14,008 nt of DNA from an uncultured Oceanobacillus sp. (GTDB lineage Bacteria; Bacillota; Bacilli; Bacillales; Amphibacillaceae). Below the pieces are notes generated by a model that saw only the letters and a list, made by a program, of their open reading frames with translations, did not search any database and was not told the DNA's origin. The first letter of the stretch is position 1. Every line of letters begins with the position of its first letter. The translations under genes and the position numbers were made by a program. This document shows, piece after piece, positions 1-7,202 of the stretch. The stretch is taken from NCBI GenBank assembly GCA_938004015.1, contig CALKWU010000063.1, forward strand, positions 1 through 14,008, written 5' to 3'.

Positions 1-2304
1 TGAATAAATGTTGATCACAGTTGAACGCAGTAAGGGAATGTTCACTTCCCAATCTTTTGTAACATGTTTTTCCACAATTGTGGCGATTTCCTCTGGACTG
101 TAATCAGGGAAAATAATCTTATTCGGAATCCGGGATCTCAGACCTGGGTTGACGGCCAAAAATTCCTCCATTTCTTCCGTATACCCAGCCAAGATGACAA
201 TAAATTTATCCCGATGATTTTCCAAATACGTCAGCAACGTTTCAATTGCTTGTTTGCCAAAATCATTTTCTGAACTTCCGGCCAATTGATAAGCTTCGTC
301 GATAAATAACACGCCACCCATTGCTTGTTCGAGGACTTCCTTCGTTCTTTTCTCCGTATGTCCAATATAGGGTCCCACTAAGTCAGAACGATCCACTACT
401 TTTACATTTGCTGTCGGCATCATATCCAAATAATGAAACAGTTGCGCAATAATATTTGCCACCGTCGTTTTTCCCGTTCCCGGATTTCCGGCAAATATCA
501 TATGGTAGGAAGGTTTACTTGCCAAACTGCCTTCTTCCATCAACAACCGATCGACTTTTGCTTGTTTGATCAAATCGTGAATGTAATCTTTCACTTCACG
601 TAAACCAACTAAAGAATCCAGCTGTTGTAAAAGCTCGTCAATCTTCTTGTCTTTATTGACGTTTTGACTTCCCGTCAACAACTCCAAATCTTCATCCATG
701 ATCGTTTGCGTATCTTTTCTTCCGCTTTCAACTACCCGGTTCGCATGGGATACGAGGATTTTTTCATTCATATTCCGCACCCATCTGGCATTACTCTTGT
801 CCACGCTATGACTGTATAACCATTTGATAATATCTTTATATTTTCCCTCATTCACGATGTAACCTTTTTTCTTTAGATCCAAATAGCCGATTTCTGCGAT
901 GTCTTCAGGCGTATAATCTTCAAACTCGAACACATTCGGAATTCTTGACTTCAGGCCGCTGTTCATCTTCAAGAACCGATTCATCTCGTCCGTATAACCG
1001 GCGAAAATGATCATCGTATTGTGACGGTTGTCTTCCATAAATGTAATGATCGTGTCAACCGCCTCTTGACCGTAGTCTTTCTCTGATTCACTGTAAAGGG
1101 CATACGCTTCATCAATAAATAAAATACCGCCTTTGCTCTCTTCCAGAATCTTTTGTGTCCTTTCAGCCGTTTCCCCGATATAAGGACTGACTAAATCTTT
1201 TCGCGTCACTTCGACAAACTTACTTGTAGGGATGACCCCTTCTTCATGTAATGCCCGTCCTAAAATGCGGGCAACGGTCGTCTTCCCCGTCCCAGGATTG
1301 CCTAAAAATAATGAATGTAACGTCACAGAGGTCGATTCTTTGCCTTGTTTCTTTTGCAGTCGGTTGAATTTCACGAGATTAATGAACTTTTTAACTTCCT
1401 TCTTTACATTTTCCAAACCGTAAAGGGAATTCAATTCATCCATTGCTTTTCTTTTATTCGCCTTCTGTCGAGAATTCCCTCGACGCTTTTCCATCGTCTC
1501 AAGTTTCGTCACATATACCTTGTCATCTGCAATATCGACCTTCGATTGTTTGTCGAAACGGACTTCCACAGAGGAAGGTTCTTCTACCTTTGCCTCTGTC
1601 AACGTGAATACGGCACTTTCAACTTTTGCAACGACAGGATTTCGACCAGCATGGATCGATTCGATTTTCACCCTGGAACCTGAGTCCACGACCATCGTAT
1701 AATATCCTTCATCCATTGCGAGTAGATTCAAGATACCGTTTGAATGGATAATCGCACTTTTTAAAGCATAAAACGCTTCTTGTATTTGGTTGTTATGTAA
1801 CTGAACATTCGACTTCGATACATTAAGTGATGTCATGATCGAAGAATGGATCGTCGCATCAGACTCTTCACCGATGAAAACACCGGAAATCTTTCCTCTT
1901 GTGAAATAAAATTCCGACGCTTCGATTTTCAAAATCGATTTCGTACAATAAATCGCCGGATATTTGCCTTCCAATTCACCAGTGACGATCACGTTATGTA
2001 ATTGGACTTCCGCACCATGTTTAATCAAAATCCCGTTACTTTGATGGGAAGCATTGATTGATAAATTGGATAAGGTTACATGAATCTTCCCAATGATATG
2101 TATTGAACCGTTAATGGTCACTTCAGTCGGTTCTTCACCAGTCCCTTTTATTTCCACTTTTTCGGCTTTATTCAAAAGGAGAGTCGTCGCGGGAAAATTA
2201 TACTCTCCAGGTGCCAACAAAACAATATCACCTTTCTCGCAAACCTTTAACACATCGACAAGACTTCGCTTCGTTCCGGGCTTCACCTTCCAAATATTCC
2301 TCAT
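1..2304 (-). CDS. Beta-helix-like protein with tandem CbxX/CfqX (SpoVK-type) AAA ATPase modules, C-terminus cut by window edge
   Basis: The frame is open from an ATG at 2304 to the left edge, giving 768 residues with no stop. The start is supported by an AGGTG ribosome site six bases upstream. Residues about 20-260 are rich in short beta-strand, Asn and Gly turns (for example NGSIHI, SNGILIK, HSNGIL), as in right-handed parallel beta-helix (pectate-lyase-fold) proteins. Two AAA modules follow. The first has Walker A GNPGTGKT at 335-342, Walker B ILFIDEAY at 394-401 and SRIP at 452-455. The second has Walker A GNPGTGKT at 606-613, Walker B VLFIDEAY at 665-672 and SRIP at 723-726. The spacing and the FIDEAY and LKSRIP/LRSRIP motifs are typical of the CbxX/CfqX/SpoVK/EccA group, hexameric ATPases that remodel partner proteins. 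Both modules look catalytically intact. It is probably co-transcribed with the small membrane protein just upstream. The name SpoVK is not justified, because SpoVK is shorter and lacks the beta-helix. The cellular role is unknown. Confidence 0.9.
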   Translation of the reverse strand, partial: MRNIWKVKPGTKRSLVDVLKVCEKGDIVLLAPGEYNFPATTLLLNKAEKVEIKGTGEEPTEVTINGSIHIIGKIHVTLSNLSINASHQSNGILIKHGAEVQLHNVIVTGELEGKYPAIYCTKSILKIEASEFYFTRGKISGVFIGEESDATIHSSIMTSLNVSKSNVQLHNNQIQEAFYALKSAIIHSNGILNLLAMDEGYYTMVVDSGSRVKIESIHAGRNPVVAKVESAVFTLTEAKVEEPSSVEVRFDKQSKVDIADDKVYVTKLETMEKRRGNSRQKANKRKAMDELNSLYGLENVKKEVKKFINLVKFNRLQKKQGKESTSVTLHSLFLGNPGTGKTTVARILGRALHEEGVIPTSKFVEVTRKDLVSPYIGETAERTQKILEESKGGILFIDEAYALYSESEKDYGQEAVDTIITFMEDNRHNTMIIFAGYTDEMNRFLKMNSGLKSRIPNVFEFEDYTPEDIAEIGYLDLKKKGYIVNEGKYKDIIKWLYSHSVDKSNARWVRNMNEKILVSHANRVVESGRKDTQTIMDEDLELLTGSQNVNKDKKIDELLQQLDSLVGLREVKDYIHDLIKQAKVDRLLMEEGSLASKPSYHMIFAGNPGTGKTTVANIIAQLFHYLDMMPTANVKVVDRSDLVGPYIGHTEKRTKEVLEQAMGGVLFIDEAYQLAGSSENDFGKQAIETLLTYLENHRDKFIVILAGYTEEMEEFLAVNPGLRSRIPNKIIFPDYSPEEIATIVEKHVTKDWEVNIPLLRSTVINIYS

Positions 2305-2313
2305 CCGCAACAC

Positions 2314-2745
2314 CTACTTTACTAATATTCTCGTATGATGGATGGATAAAAGCAGACCGATGATTCCTATAAAAAACGAATAGAACCAGACAAAATAGAA
2401 AAGAATCACTTTTACAATGTACAAAATGATTTTAGCCAATCCATTATTTGGATAATGTTTTTTATGAAGGCTTGGATACAAGATTGTATGCAAAAAGGGC
2501 ACTGAAAAATAAAAACGATTTCCAATACTACCAAGTAAAATCAATGAAAAAGGAAAAAAAATCAAATTCATAATATCTATGAATGGTAGATTCATGGAAA
2601 AAAAGTAGAAAATGGCAATTGAAACCAAATAAGTGAAGACCCAAAATGTAAACGTTTGTAAAGTGAGGAATCTTTTCAGAAAAACAAAAAAAACACCCTT
2701 TTTTCTGATAGCTTTCGTTCCAAACAATTGCTCATGATGTTCCAA
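2314..2745 (-). CDS. Small multi-spanning membrane protein of unknown function
   Basis: This 143-residue protein starts at a TTG codon preceded by an AGAGAGGTGAT ribosome site; no in-frame ATG fits as well. The first 30 residues are basic and soluble. Three or four hydrophobic spans follow at about residues 31-50, 54-78 and 107-133, with short loops between them. It is very rich in Phe, Ile, Leu and Tyr. I recognise no family. Its TAG stop lies nine bases before the ATG of the AAA/beta-helix gene and in the same reading frame, so the two genes are certainly coupled and probably act together. The membrane protein could anchor or be a substrate for the ATPase, but this is inference from position only. 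A sigma-A-like promoter lies about 80 bases upstream. Confidence 0.75.
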   Translation of the reverse strand: MEHHEQLFGTKAIRKKGVFFVFLKRFLTLQTFTFWVFTYLVSIAIFYFFSMNLPFIDIMNLIFFPFSLILLGSIGNRFYFSVPFLHTILYPSLHKKHYPNNGLAKIILYIVKVILFYFVWFYSFFIGIIGLLLSIHHTRILVK

Positions 2746-2821
2746 AATATCACCTCTCTCTATTCAAAGTGTTTGAATGAAACATATCCGCAAGATAAAC
2801 TGATCGATTCCATCTTCCTAT

Positions 2822-2849
2822 ATATTAGAATATAATTCCATATTTTCAA
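2822..2849 (-). promoter_or_regulatory. Likely sigma-A promoter of the membrane protein/AAA operon
   Basis: On the minus strand, a TTGAAA -35 (2844-2849) is followed after 16 bases by a TAATAT -10 (2822-2827). It sits directly downstream of the terminator of the preceding operon and leaves a leader of about 70 bases before the TTG start. The match to consensus is good, but the spacer is one base short of the optimum and the region is AT-rich, so a chance match is possible. Confidence 0.55.
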
Positions 2850-2858
2850 GTATATATG

Positions 2859-2882
2859 AAAAAATCATGTCACGAACATGAT
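2859..2882 (-). terminator. Rho-independent terminator after the CheY-like/PilZ pair
   Basis: On the minus strand a perfect 7-bp stem (ATCATGT / ACATGAT) with a 5-base loop at 2864-2882 runs directly into six T residues. The stem is AT-rich and so modest in strength. Its position between the end of the PilZ gene and the next promoter makes the call reasonable. Confidence 0.6.
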
Positions 2883-2965
2883 AAGCCGGACCTAAGCGCT
2901 CCCAACTACACCGACACTCTAACCAAACAAAAAGCTGGCCCCCCCGCTCCATTCTTTATATTTCA

Positions 2966-3513
2966 TTAAATAAAATAACGATTAGGATCGTCGTAATAAA
3001 ATGGTGTGTCCGGAATTTCCAAGTTTCGTTTCTTCAACGCCGTCATTTTATTGATGATCGGCGCCAACCGCTCGTCGTCCCTTTGGTTGGCTTCCAACTG
3101 GACCCCGTAGACATACGTATCATGCTTCCCATCATTTTTCCAGGCAAGTTGAATGTTTCCCCCATCATGTTGAATTCAAAGAGGAAACGCATGTTTTGTG
3201 TTACGGGAAGAGACAAATCCGATTGAATCTTCAACCCTCTTAAACTGACATCCTGTATCAAGATTCCCGCTTTACCCACATCAACGGTTTTATTACCCAC
3301 CTCGATCACAGTCATATTCCCCAAAACCGGATGAGTGAAAGCAAAACGATAGTACTTTCTTTTTTGCTGATCAGGACTTGCAGTCCCAGTCTTGCTGATC
3401 CTGAGTGAATTTATACTTTGTTGCCCGGATAATTGATCCTGTTCTTCTTCTCTGAATAAATTATTTTTTAATTTGGTGAATAAACCTGTCATATTCGAAA
3501 ACAATAGAGTCAT
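2966..3513 (-). pseudogene. PilZ-domain protein (c-di-GMP receptor type), frameshifted
   Basis: The ATG overlaps the stop of the CheY-like gene (ATGA, 3510-3513), with AAAGGAG just upstream. After a linker of about 50 residues a PilZ domain begins. It has both c-di-GMP-binding motifs: RxxxR as RKYYR at residues 52-56, and DxSxxG as DVSLRG at 88-93. Read straight through, the frame leaves PilZ-like sequence after about residue 126 and stops at 3043. The next frame continues sensibly with DTYVYGVQLEAN and ends at TAA 2966-2968, so one base (mod 3) is missing near 3140. Restored, the protein would be about 182 residues. The break falls at TGGAAAAATG, so a homopolymer error or a repeat-mediated deletion would both explain it. 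If the shift is real, the last PilZ strands and C-terminal helix are lost. It is probably a c-di-GMP-responsive partner of the adjacent response regulator. Confidence 0.8.
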
Positions 3514-3881
3514 AAACTCCTTTCTCCCGAGTTTGAGTAAAGTTTTTTGGCAATGGAAGGAACCACCTCTAAATGTGGCTTCGTAATGAAAGCAGCCGCA
3601 CCTAATGAATAGGCGCGTTTTTTATTTTCCTCAGTGGATAAGGAAGTGCAGATGACAACCTTTGCATCCCGGTCCATCTCTTTAATTTCTTGAAGTGCAG
3701 TCAATCCATCTTTTACAGGCATCGTAATATCAAGAAAGACGAGTTTAGGTTTCACGAGACGATAAAGCAACACGGTCTGCAGCCCATTCTCCGCTTCCAC
3801 AAATTGAGAATAGCCATGTTCCTGAAGAATCCGTTTTAAAGAAATACGCATAAACTTCGAGTCATCAGCAATCAAAATCAA
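3510..3881 (-). CDS. Single-domain CheY-like response regulator
   Basis: This 123-residue protein is a receiver domain with no output domain. The acidic pair is D6-D7, the phospho-acceptor is D51 (in FLDITMP), the switch residue is T79 (in VICTS) and the conserved lysine is K101 (in TKP). All key residues are present, so it should be phosphorylated by a histidine kinase encoded elsewhere. The start is a TTG, chosen because a GTGAGGGG ribosome site lies nine bases upstream and the protein then begins with the usual MILIADDS strand. Its stop overlaps the start of the PilZ gene by four bases, which implies translational coupling and a joint role. Motility or biofilm control is a reasonable inference. 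It is not necessarily the chemotaxis CheY, since no che genes are nearby. Confidence 0.9.
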   Translation of the reverse strand: MILIADDSKFMRISLKRILQEHGYSQFVEAENGLQTVLLYRLVKPKLVFLDITMPVKDGLTALQEIKEMDRDAKVVICTSLSTEENKKRAYSLGAAAFITKPHLEVVPSIAKKLYSNSGERSL

Positions 3882-3977
3882 CGTTATTTTCCCCTCACCC
3901 TAAGATGTTTTTCTCTGATGTAAAGGATCATCGATTTCATAAATAGACACTTTCTACTGTTTACTATGTTGAAATTT

Positions 3978-4040
3978 TCCTGCACCGCCTTCAGCAGGAG
4001 AACCCAGTTTCGAGGATCGATTTGGATTCGAAACTGGGTT
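3978..4040. repeat. Two adjacent hairpins in the leader upstream of the CheY-like gene
   Basis: A 6-bp stem with a 10-base loop (TCCTGC 3978-3983 with GCAGGA 3994-3999) is followed by a perfect 13-bp stem with a 14-base loop (AACCCAGTTTCGA 4001-4013 with TCGAAACTGGGTT 4028-4040). The plus strand then reads TTTTCATTT, so the larger hairpin could be a weak plus-strand terminator. On the minus strand no T-run follows, so there it would be a structured leader about 120 bases ahead of the TTG start. It does not match a c-di-GMP riboswitch that I know. Confidence 0.55.
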
Positions 4041-4092
4041 TTCATTTGGTTGGATGAATGGTTACACATACTTGAAAAGCACGAATTGACTG

Positions 4093-4251
4093 TTAAAAAT
4101 AGGAGTCTTTCAACGTAATCAAGTCTAAGTTTAATGCGCCTAAAAGTTCATTCATCGCTGCAATTGCAATTGTTTGAAGGTTAGAAGTTCGATTTCCAAA
4201 CATAGAAAAACGACGCATCGCGGTCTTACAGAAATATGTCAATTGAGGATT
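4093..4251 (-). pseudogene. 3' remnant of an unidentified gene, possibly a transposase
   Basis: A short open frame of 52 codons ends at TAA 4093-4095 and has a stop at 4252-4254 upstream. It has no credible ribosome site. It includes the segment MRRFSMFGNRTSNLQTIA and a C-terminus LKDSYF. The composition is protein-like, and the segment resembles the tail of some IS4-type transposases, but this is an impression and not a firm match. I found no terminal inverted repeats and no upstream catalytic domain. The surroundings (4255-4547) are AT-rich with no gene I can support. Confidence 0.25.
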
Positions 4252-4254
4252 TTA

Positions 4255-4547
4255 TGAAACCGTCACATTTGCTAAAATAAATAATAAAGCGACTCATCAT
4301 TTTTTGTAGTTTGAATAAACAAGATTGAAAGGACAAACGAAATTGGACTTTTTATCCACCTTTTATATTTTTGGGCGTCTTTACACCTATTACTCTATTG
4401 ATTTTACCTAGAAATAAGCCATTTGTCTAATGAGTAAAATCTATTTTTTTAAATCTATCTTAATATGGATTAATCTTGTGTCCAACGCCTTCCTTTTTTA
4501 AAAACTCAAATAGCGACCTGCTTTTCCTTACTCAGTTTAATGTATTT
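4255..4547. other. AT-rich spacer without a recognisable gene
   Basis: No reading frame with a ribosome site, no RNA gene and no repeat could be supported here. It may be decayed sequence upstream of the remnant frame at 4093-4251. It lies beyond the terminator of the sugar operon. Confidence 0.5.
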
Positions 4548-4596
4548 AAAAAAATCAGGACTTCATTATCTTCTGCCAAGAAGTTAAATGAAGTCC
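4548..4596 (-). terminator. Rho-independent terminator of the sugar operon
   Basis: On the minus strand, a perfect 10-bp outer stem (GGACTTCATT with AATGAAGTCC, 4558-4567 and 4587-4596) encloses an inner 5-bp stem (CTTCT with AGAAG). It is followed by TGA and then seven T residues (4548-4554). It begins 76 bases after the GH1 stop codon. This is a strong intrinsic terminator and fixes the downstream end of the operon. Confidence 0.9.
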
Positions 4597-4672
4597 CACA
4601 CAAAATCAGTCCATTCAATTATTAACCTATCATGTCTTGTTTGCTACTAATGCTTATTCTTGAAAAGCCCAA

Positions 4673-6112
4673 TCACAATTCTTCTCCATTCGTTTCGATG
4701 ACTTTCTTGTACCAATAAAAACTTTTCTTTTTGATTCGGCGAAGGTCGTGTTCTCCTTCTTCGTGCTGGTTGACGTAGACAAATCCATATCGTTTTTGGA
4801 AGCCGTTCAACCAACTCAAAAGATCCGTAAAGGACCAAACACAATAGCCGATCACATCCGCGCCATCCGTAATCGCTTCTTGAATCGCTTTTATATGTGA
4901 ACGAATATAGTCTATACGATAGTCATCGTTGATCGTACCATCTTCTTCCACTTTGTCATATTCACCAAGACCATTTTCACTTATCAAAATCGGTAACTTA
5001 TAGCGATTCGTTATTCGACGTAAAGCAATCCGCAAACCTTGGGGATCAATATTCCAATCCCAATTCGTCCTTTCCAAATATTCATTTTCAACAGTTTTAA
5101 AAAGTCCTGGGATACCAGTATCTTCCATTGTCCCCTTTTTCCCCGTCGTGTTGAAATGACCGTCCAAAGTGACACCATCCAACTCATTTTTCTCATAAGT
5201 TGTTGTTTGATAATAGTTTACACCCATAAAGTCCGGCTTTCCTTCTTTTAATAAAGCAAAATCGCCTTCTTCTACAACCGGTGCAATTCCTTTTCTATCC
5301 AAGTCATTCCACATAGCTATCGGATATTCGCCCCAGGCATAAACATCCATCCACCAATGACTATTAAGTTCTTCAGCATTTTCTGCCGCCAATACATCCT
5401 CTGGTTTTGCGGTTTTGGCATATGCTGGAGAGTAAGCAAAACTTGGACCGATTTTTCCATCAGGCACATATTCGCGGAAAGCTTTTATCGCGGCGGCATT
5501 AGCTAAGTTCGCATGATGATTGACCTGATAAAATAATTTATCATCTTTCACTCCAGGCGGGTGCATCGCCGTCTGATAACCCAATCGGGTGAAAACGTTT
5601 TGCTCATTCAACGAAACCCAATATTTCACCCGATCGCCAAAAGCTTTAAATAACGTCGTACTATAATTTGTGAAATCCTCGATAATTTGTCTTGATTCCC
5701 AACCGGAGTATTCATCTTGCAAAGCTTGCGGTAAATCCCAATGATAAATGGTTACAATGGGTACGATGTTATATTTCAACAATTCATCAATGACATGATT
5801 ATAAAAATCAATTCCTTTCTGGTTGATTTCTCCTTTGCCGTTAGGAAAAATCCGTGACCAGGAAATCGAAAAACGATATGTTTTCATGCCCATTTCTGCC
5901 ATTAACGCAATATCTTCTTTATAACGATGATAATGGTCAACAGCAACATCACCGGTTGTCCCTTTGAACGTTTTACCGGGGATGCGGACAAATTTATCCC
6001 AATTGGACATCCCTTTTCCATCCACATTCCACGCACCTTCCACCTGGTATGCCGCTGAAGCTGCACCCCAAAGGAAATTTGCTGGAAAAGATTTCAGCGT
6101 TTCATGTAACAT
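4673..6112 (-). CDS. GH1 family 6-phospho-beta-glucosidase (phospho-type signature)
   Basis: From the ATG at 6112 this is 479 residues, normal for GH1. That start has AAAGGGAGAG eight bases upstream and gives MLHETLKSFPANFLWG, whereas the in-frame ATG at 6157 has no good ribosome site. The general acid/base Glu is in LNEQN (residue 170; NEQN replaces the usual NEP). The nucleophile Glu is in ISENGLG (residue 379). In the region where plain beta-glucosidases have Glu-Trp, this protein has LLSWLNGFQKRYGF. The Ser, Lys and Tyr (residues 433, 440, 442) are the known phosphate-binding signature of 6-phospho-beta-glucosidases. It should hydrolyse 6'-phosphorylated beta-glucosides in the cytoplasm to glucose-6-phosphate plus aglycone or glucose. 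No signal peptide is seen. It is the last gene of the operon and follows a ROK kinase. No PTS component is visible, so the kinase may supply its phosphorylated substrate. Confidence 0.92.
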   Translation of the reverse strand: MLHETLKSFPANFLWGAASAAYQVEGAWNVDGKGMSNWDKFVRIPGKTFKGTTGDVAVDHYHRYKEDIALMAEMGMKTYRFSISWSRIFPNGKGEINQKGIDFYNHVIDELLKYNIVPIVTIYHWDLPQALQDEYSGWESRQIIEDFTNYSTTLFKAFGDRVKYWVSLNEQNVFTRLGYQTAMHPPGVKDDKLFYQVNHHANLANAAAIKAFREYVPDGKIGPSFAYSPAYAKTAKPEDVLAAENAEELNSHWWMDVYAWGEYPIAMWNDLDRKGIAPVVEEGDFALLKEGKPDFMGVNYYQTTTYEKNELDGVTLDGHFNTTGKKGTMEDTGIPGLFKTVENEYLERTNWDWNIDPQGLRIALRRITNRYKLPILISENGLGEYDKVEEDGTINDDYRIDYIRSHIKAIQEAITDGADVIGYCVWSFTDLLSWLNGFQKRYGFVYVNQHEEGEHDLRRIKKKSFYWYKKVIETNGEEL

Positions 6113-6174
6113 CTTGGCGTCTCTCCCTTTTATTGTTTTCAACTTTCTTACTTCCATTTCCGACGTTGATAAGC

Positions 6175-7062
6175 TTAATTATTTTTTTGCTGCATATGAT
6201 GATAGGTTGAGCCTACTATTCCTGCATGGTTTTTAAAATAGCAAATATCCACTTCTAATATGTCGTCATTTATTCCATATTGTCCAAGTTGCGCATGTAG
6301 TTCTTGTAAAAATGTAGGCCGATTGGAAATGCCCCCACCAATTAGGATTTTTCCCGGATCGATAATGTAAGAAAGACTGTAAATCATCCGGCTGATCGAT
6401 TCATAAAATTCCGTCACGATACGATTGGCATCTTCATCCCCAGCATCATAAGCTTGGAATACTTTTATTCCTGTCACTTGATCCAACGACATATTTTTGG
6501 CTGCGGCAAATTTTTTCCGTAAGACAAGCATCGTTGATGTATGATTCAGTGTATCATCCAAAATATCATTTTCTTTATTTTGCGTGACCATATAGCCAAA
6601 CTCCCCGGCTCGATTGAATACTCCTCGATACAATCGATTATTCAAAAACAAGGCGCCACCGATTCCTGTTCCAATCGTGATGCATAAAAAATCGGTGTCA
6701 TTTCGGGCATTTCCCAACCATTTCTCTGAATATGCAACACAATTGACATCATTTTCCACGGATACCGGAATCTCCAATTCGTTTTCCAAATAAGATTTCA
6801 TATGAAAACGATCAAATTCGCGAAATGCGCCGCCATATTCAATAAAACCTGAAACTGTATCGACGAAACCTGGGACACTGATAGCCAAACCATCTATGTC
6901 ATTTTCATTTAAGCGTGTGAGCTTTTTAATCTCTTTCAGCACATGTTTCCCATCGGATTGTTGCGATGAGAATTTTCCTGATTTTTGAATCTCCCCTCGT
7001 TCATTGATCAGTCCATATTTTGTTTCGGTTCCCCCTATATCAAAAGCTAAATATTGCTTCAA
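6175..7062 (-). CDS. ROK-family sugar kinase, possibly a beta-glucoside kinase
   Basis: This 295-residue protein starts at a TTG with a near-perfect GGAGG seven bases upstream. ROK hallmarks are DIGGTETK at residues 8-15 (phosphate 1), SVPG at 62-65, END at 103-105 with D105 as the likely catalytic base, IGTGIGGA at 130-137 (phosphate 2) and IGGGIS near residue 243 (adenosine). The usual ROK zinc motif (GHxxxx...CxCGxxGCxE) is missing; it is replaced by RAGEFGYM at 151-158. That places it in the zinc-less ROK subgroup, which to my knowledge includes beta-glucoside kinases of Firmicutes and enterobacteria. Together with the downstream phospho-type GH1 this suggests ATP-dependent 6-phosphorylation of an imported beta-disaccharide. 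A glucokinase acting on glucose released by GH1 is the main alternative. The GH1 gene starts 62 bases after its stop. Confidence 0.88.
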   Translation of the reverse strand: MKQYLAFDIGGTETKYGLINERGEIQKSGKFSSQQSDGKHVLKEIKKLTRLNENDIDGLAISVPGFVDTVSGFIEYGGAFREFDRFHMKSYLENELEIPVSVENDVNCVAYSEKWLGNARNDTDFLCITIGTGIGGALFLNNRLYRGVFNRAGEFGYMVTQNKENDILDDTLNHTSTMLVLRKKFAAAKNMSLDQVTGIKVFQAYDAGDEDANRIVTEFYESISRMIYSLSYIIDPGKILIGGGISNRPTFLQELHAQLGQYGINDDILEVDICYFKNHAGIVGSTYHHMQQKNN

Positions 7063-7117
7063 TGTTATTCCTCCAAACTGTTGTTAAAATAAGGGTGATT
7101 ACAATGAAAACATCCCA

Positions 7118-7152
7118 GGTATATACCCCTTTTCTAAGATATTCTAGAAAAG
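7118..7152. repeat. Palindrome and inverted repeat in the gap before the ROK kinase
   Basis: The 140-base gap between phosphorylase and kinase holds a perfect 10-bp palindrome GGTATATACC (7118-7127). Next to it is an 8-bp inverted repeat with an 8-base loop (CTTTTCTA 7129-7136 with TAGAAAAG 7145-7152). No T-run follows, so it is not an intrinsic terminator. It could be an operator, an mRNA processing site or a stability element. There is no direct proof of function. Confidence 0.35.
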
Positions 7153-7202
7153 AAGCAATATATTCAGGATAAAGGAGATTTCCGATCCCCGATCATCATT
7201 GC

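Noticed and set aside
1232..2338. Several plus-strand frames of 60-112 codons opposite the AAA gene
   Set aside because: They are antisense shadows of a strongly coding minus-strand frame with clear domains. They have low-complexity or Cys/Phe-rich translations and no ribosome sites.
3884..4069. 61-residue minus-strand frame just upstream of the CheY-like gene
   Set aside because: It has no ribosome site, runs through both leader hairpins, overlaps the ribosome site of the next gene and has no family resemblance. It is probably a chance frame.
3882..4080. c-di-GMP riboswitch ahead of the PilZ operon
   Set aside because: The hairpins do not show the conserved GEMM core or its tetraloop and receptor pattern.
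6113..6157. Upstream in-frame ATG of the GH1 gene as the start
   Set aside because: It adds 15 residues not typical of GH1 and lacks a ribosome site, whereas ATG 6112 has AAAGGGAGAG at proper spacing.
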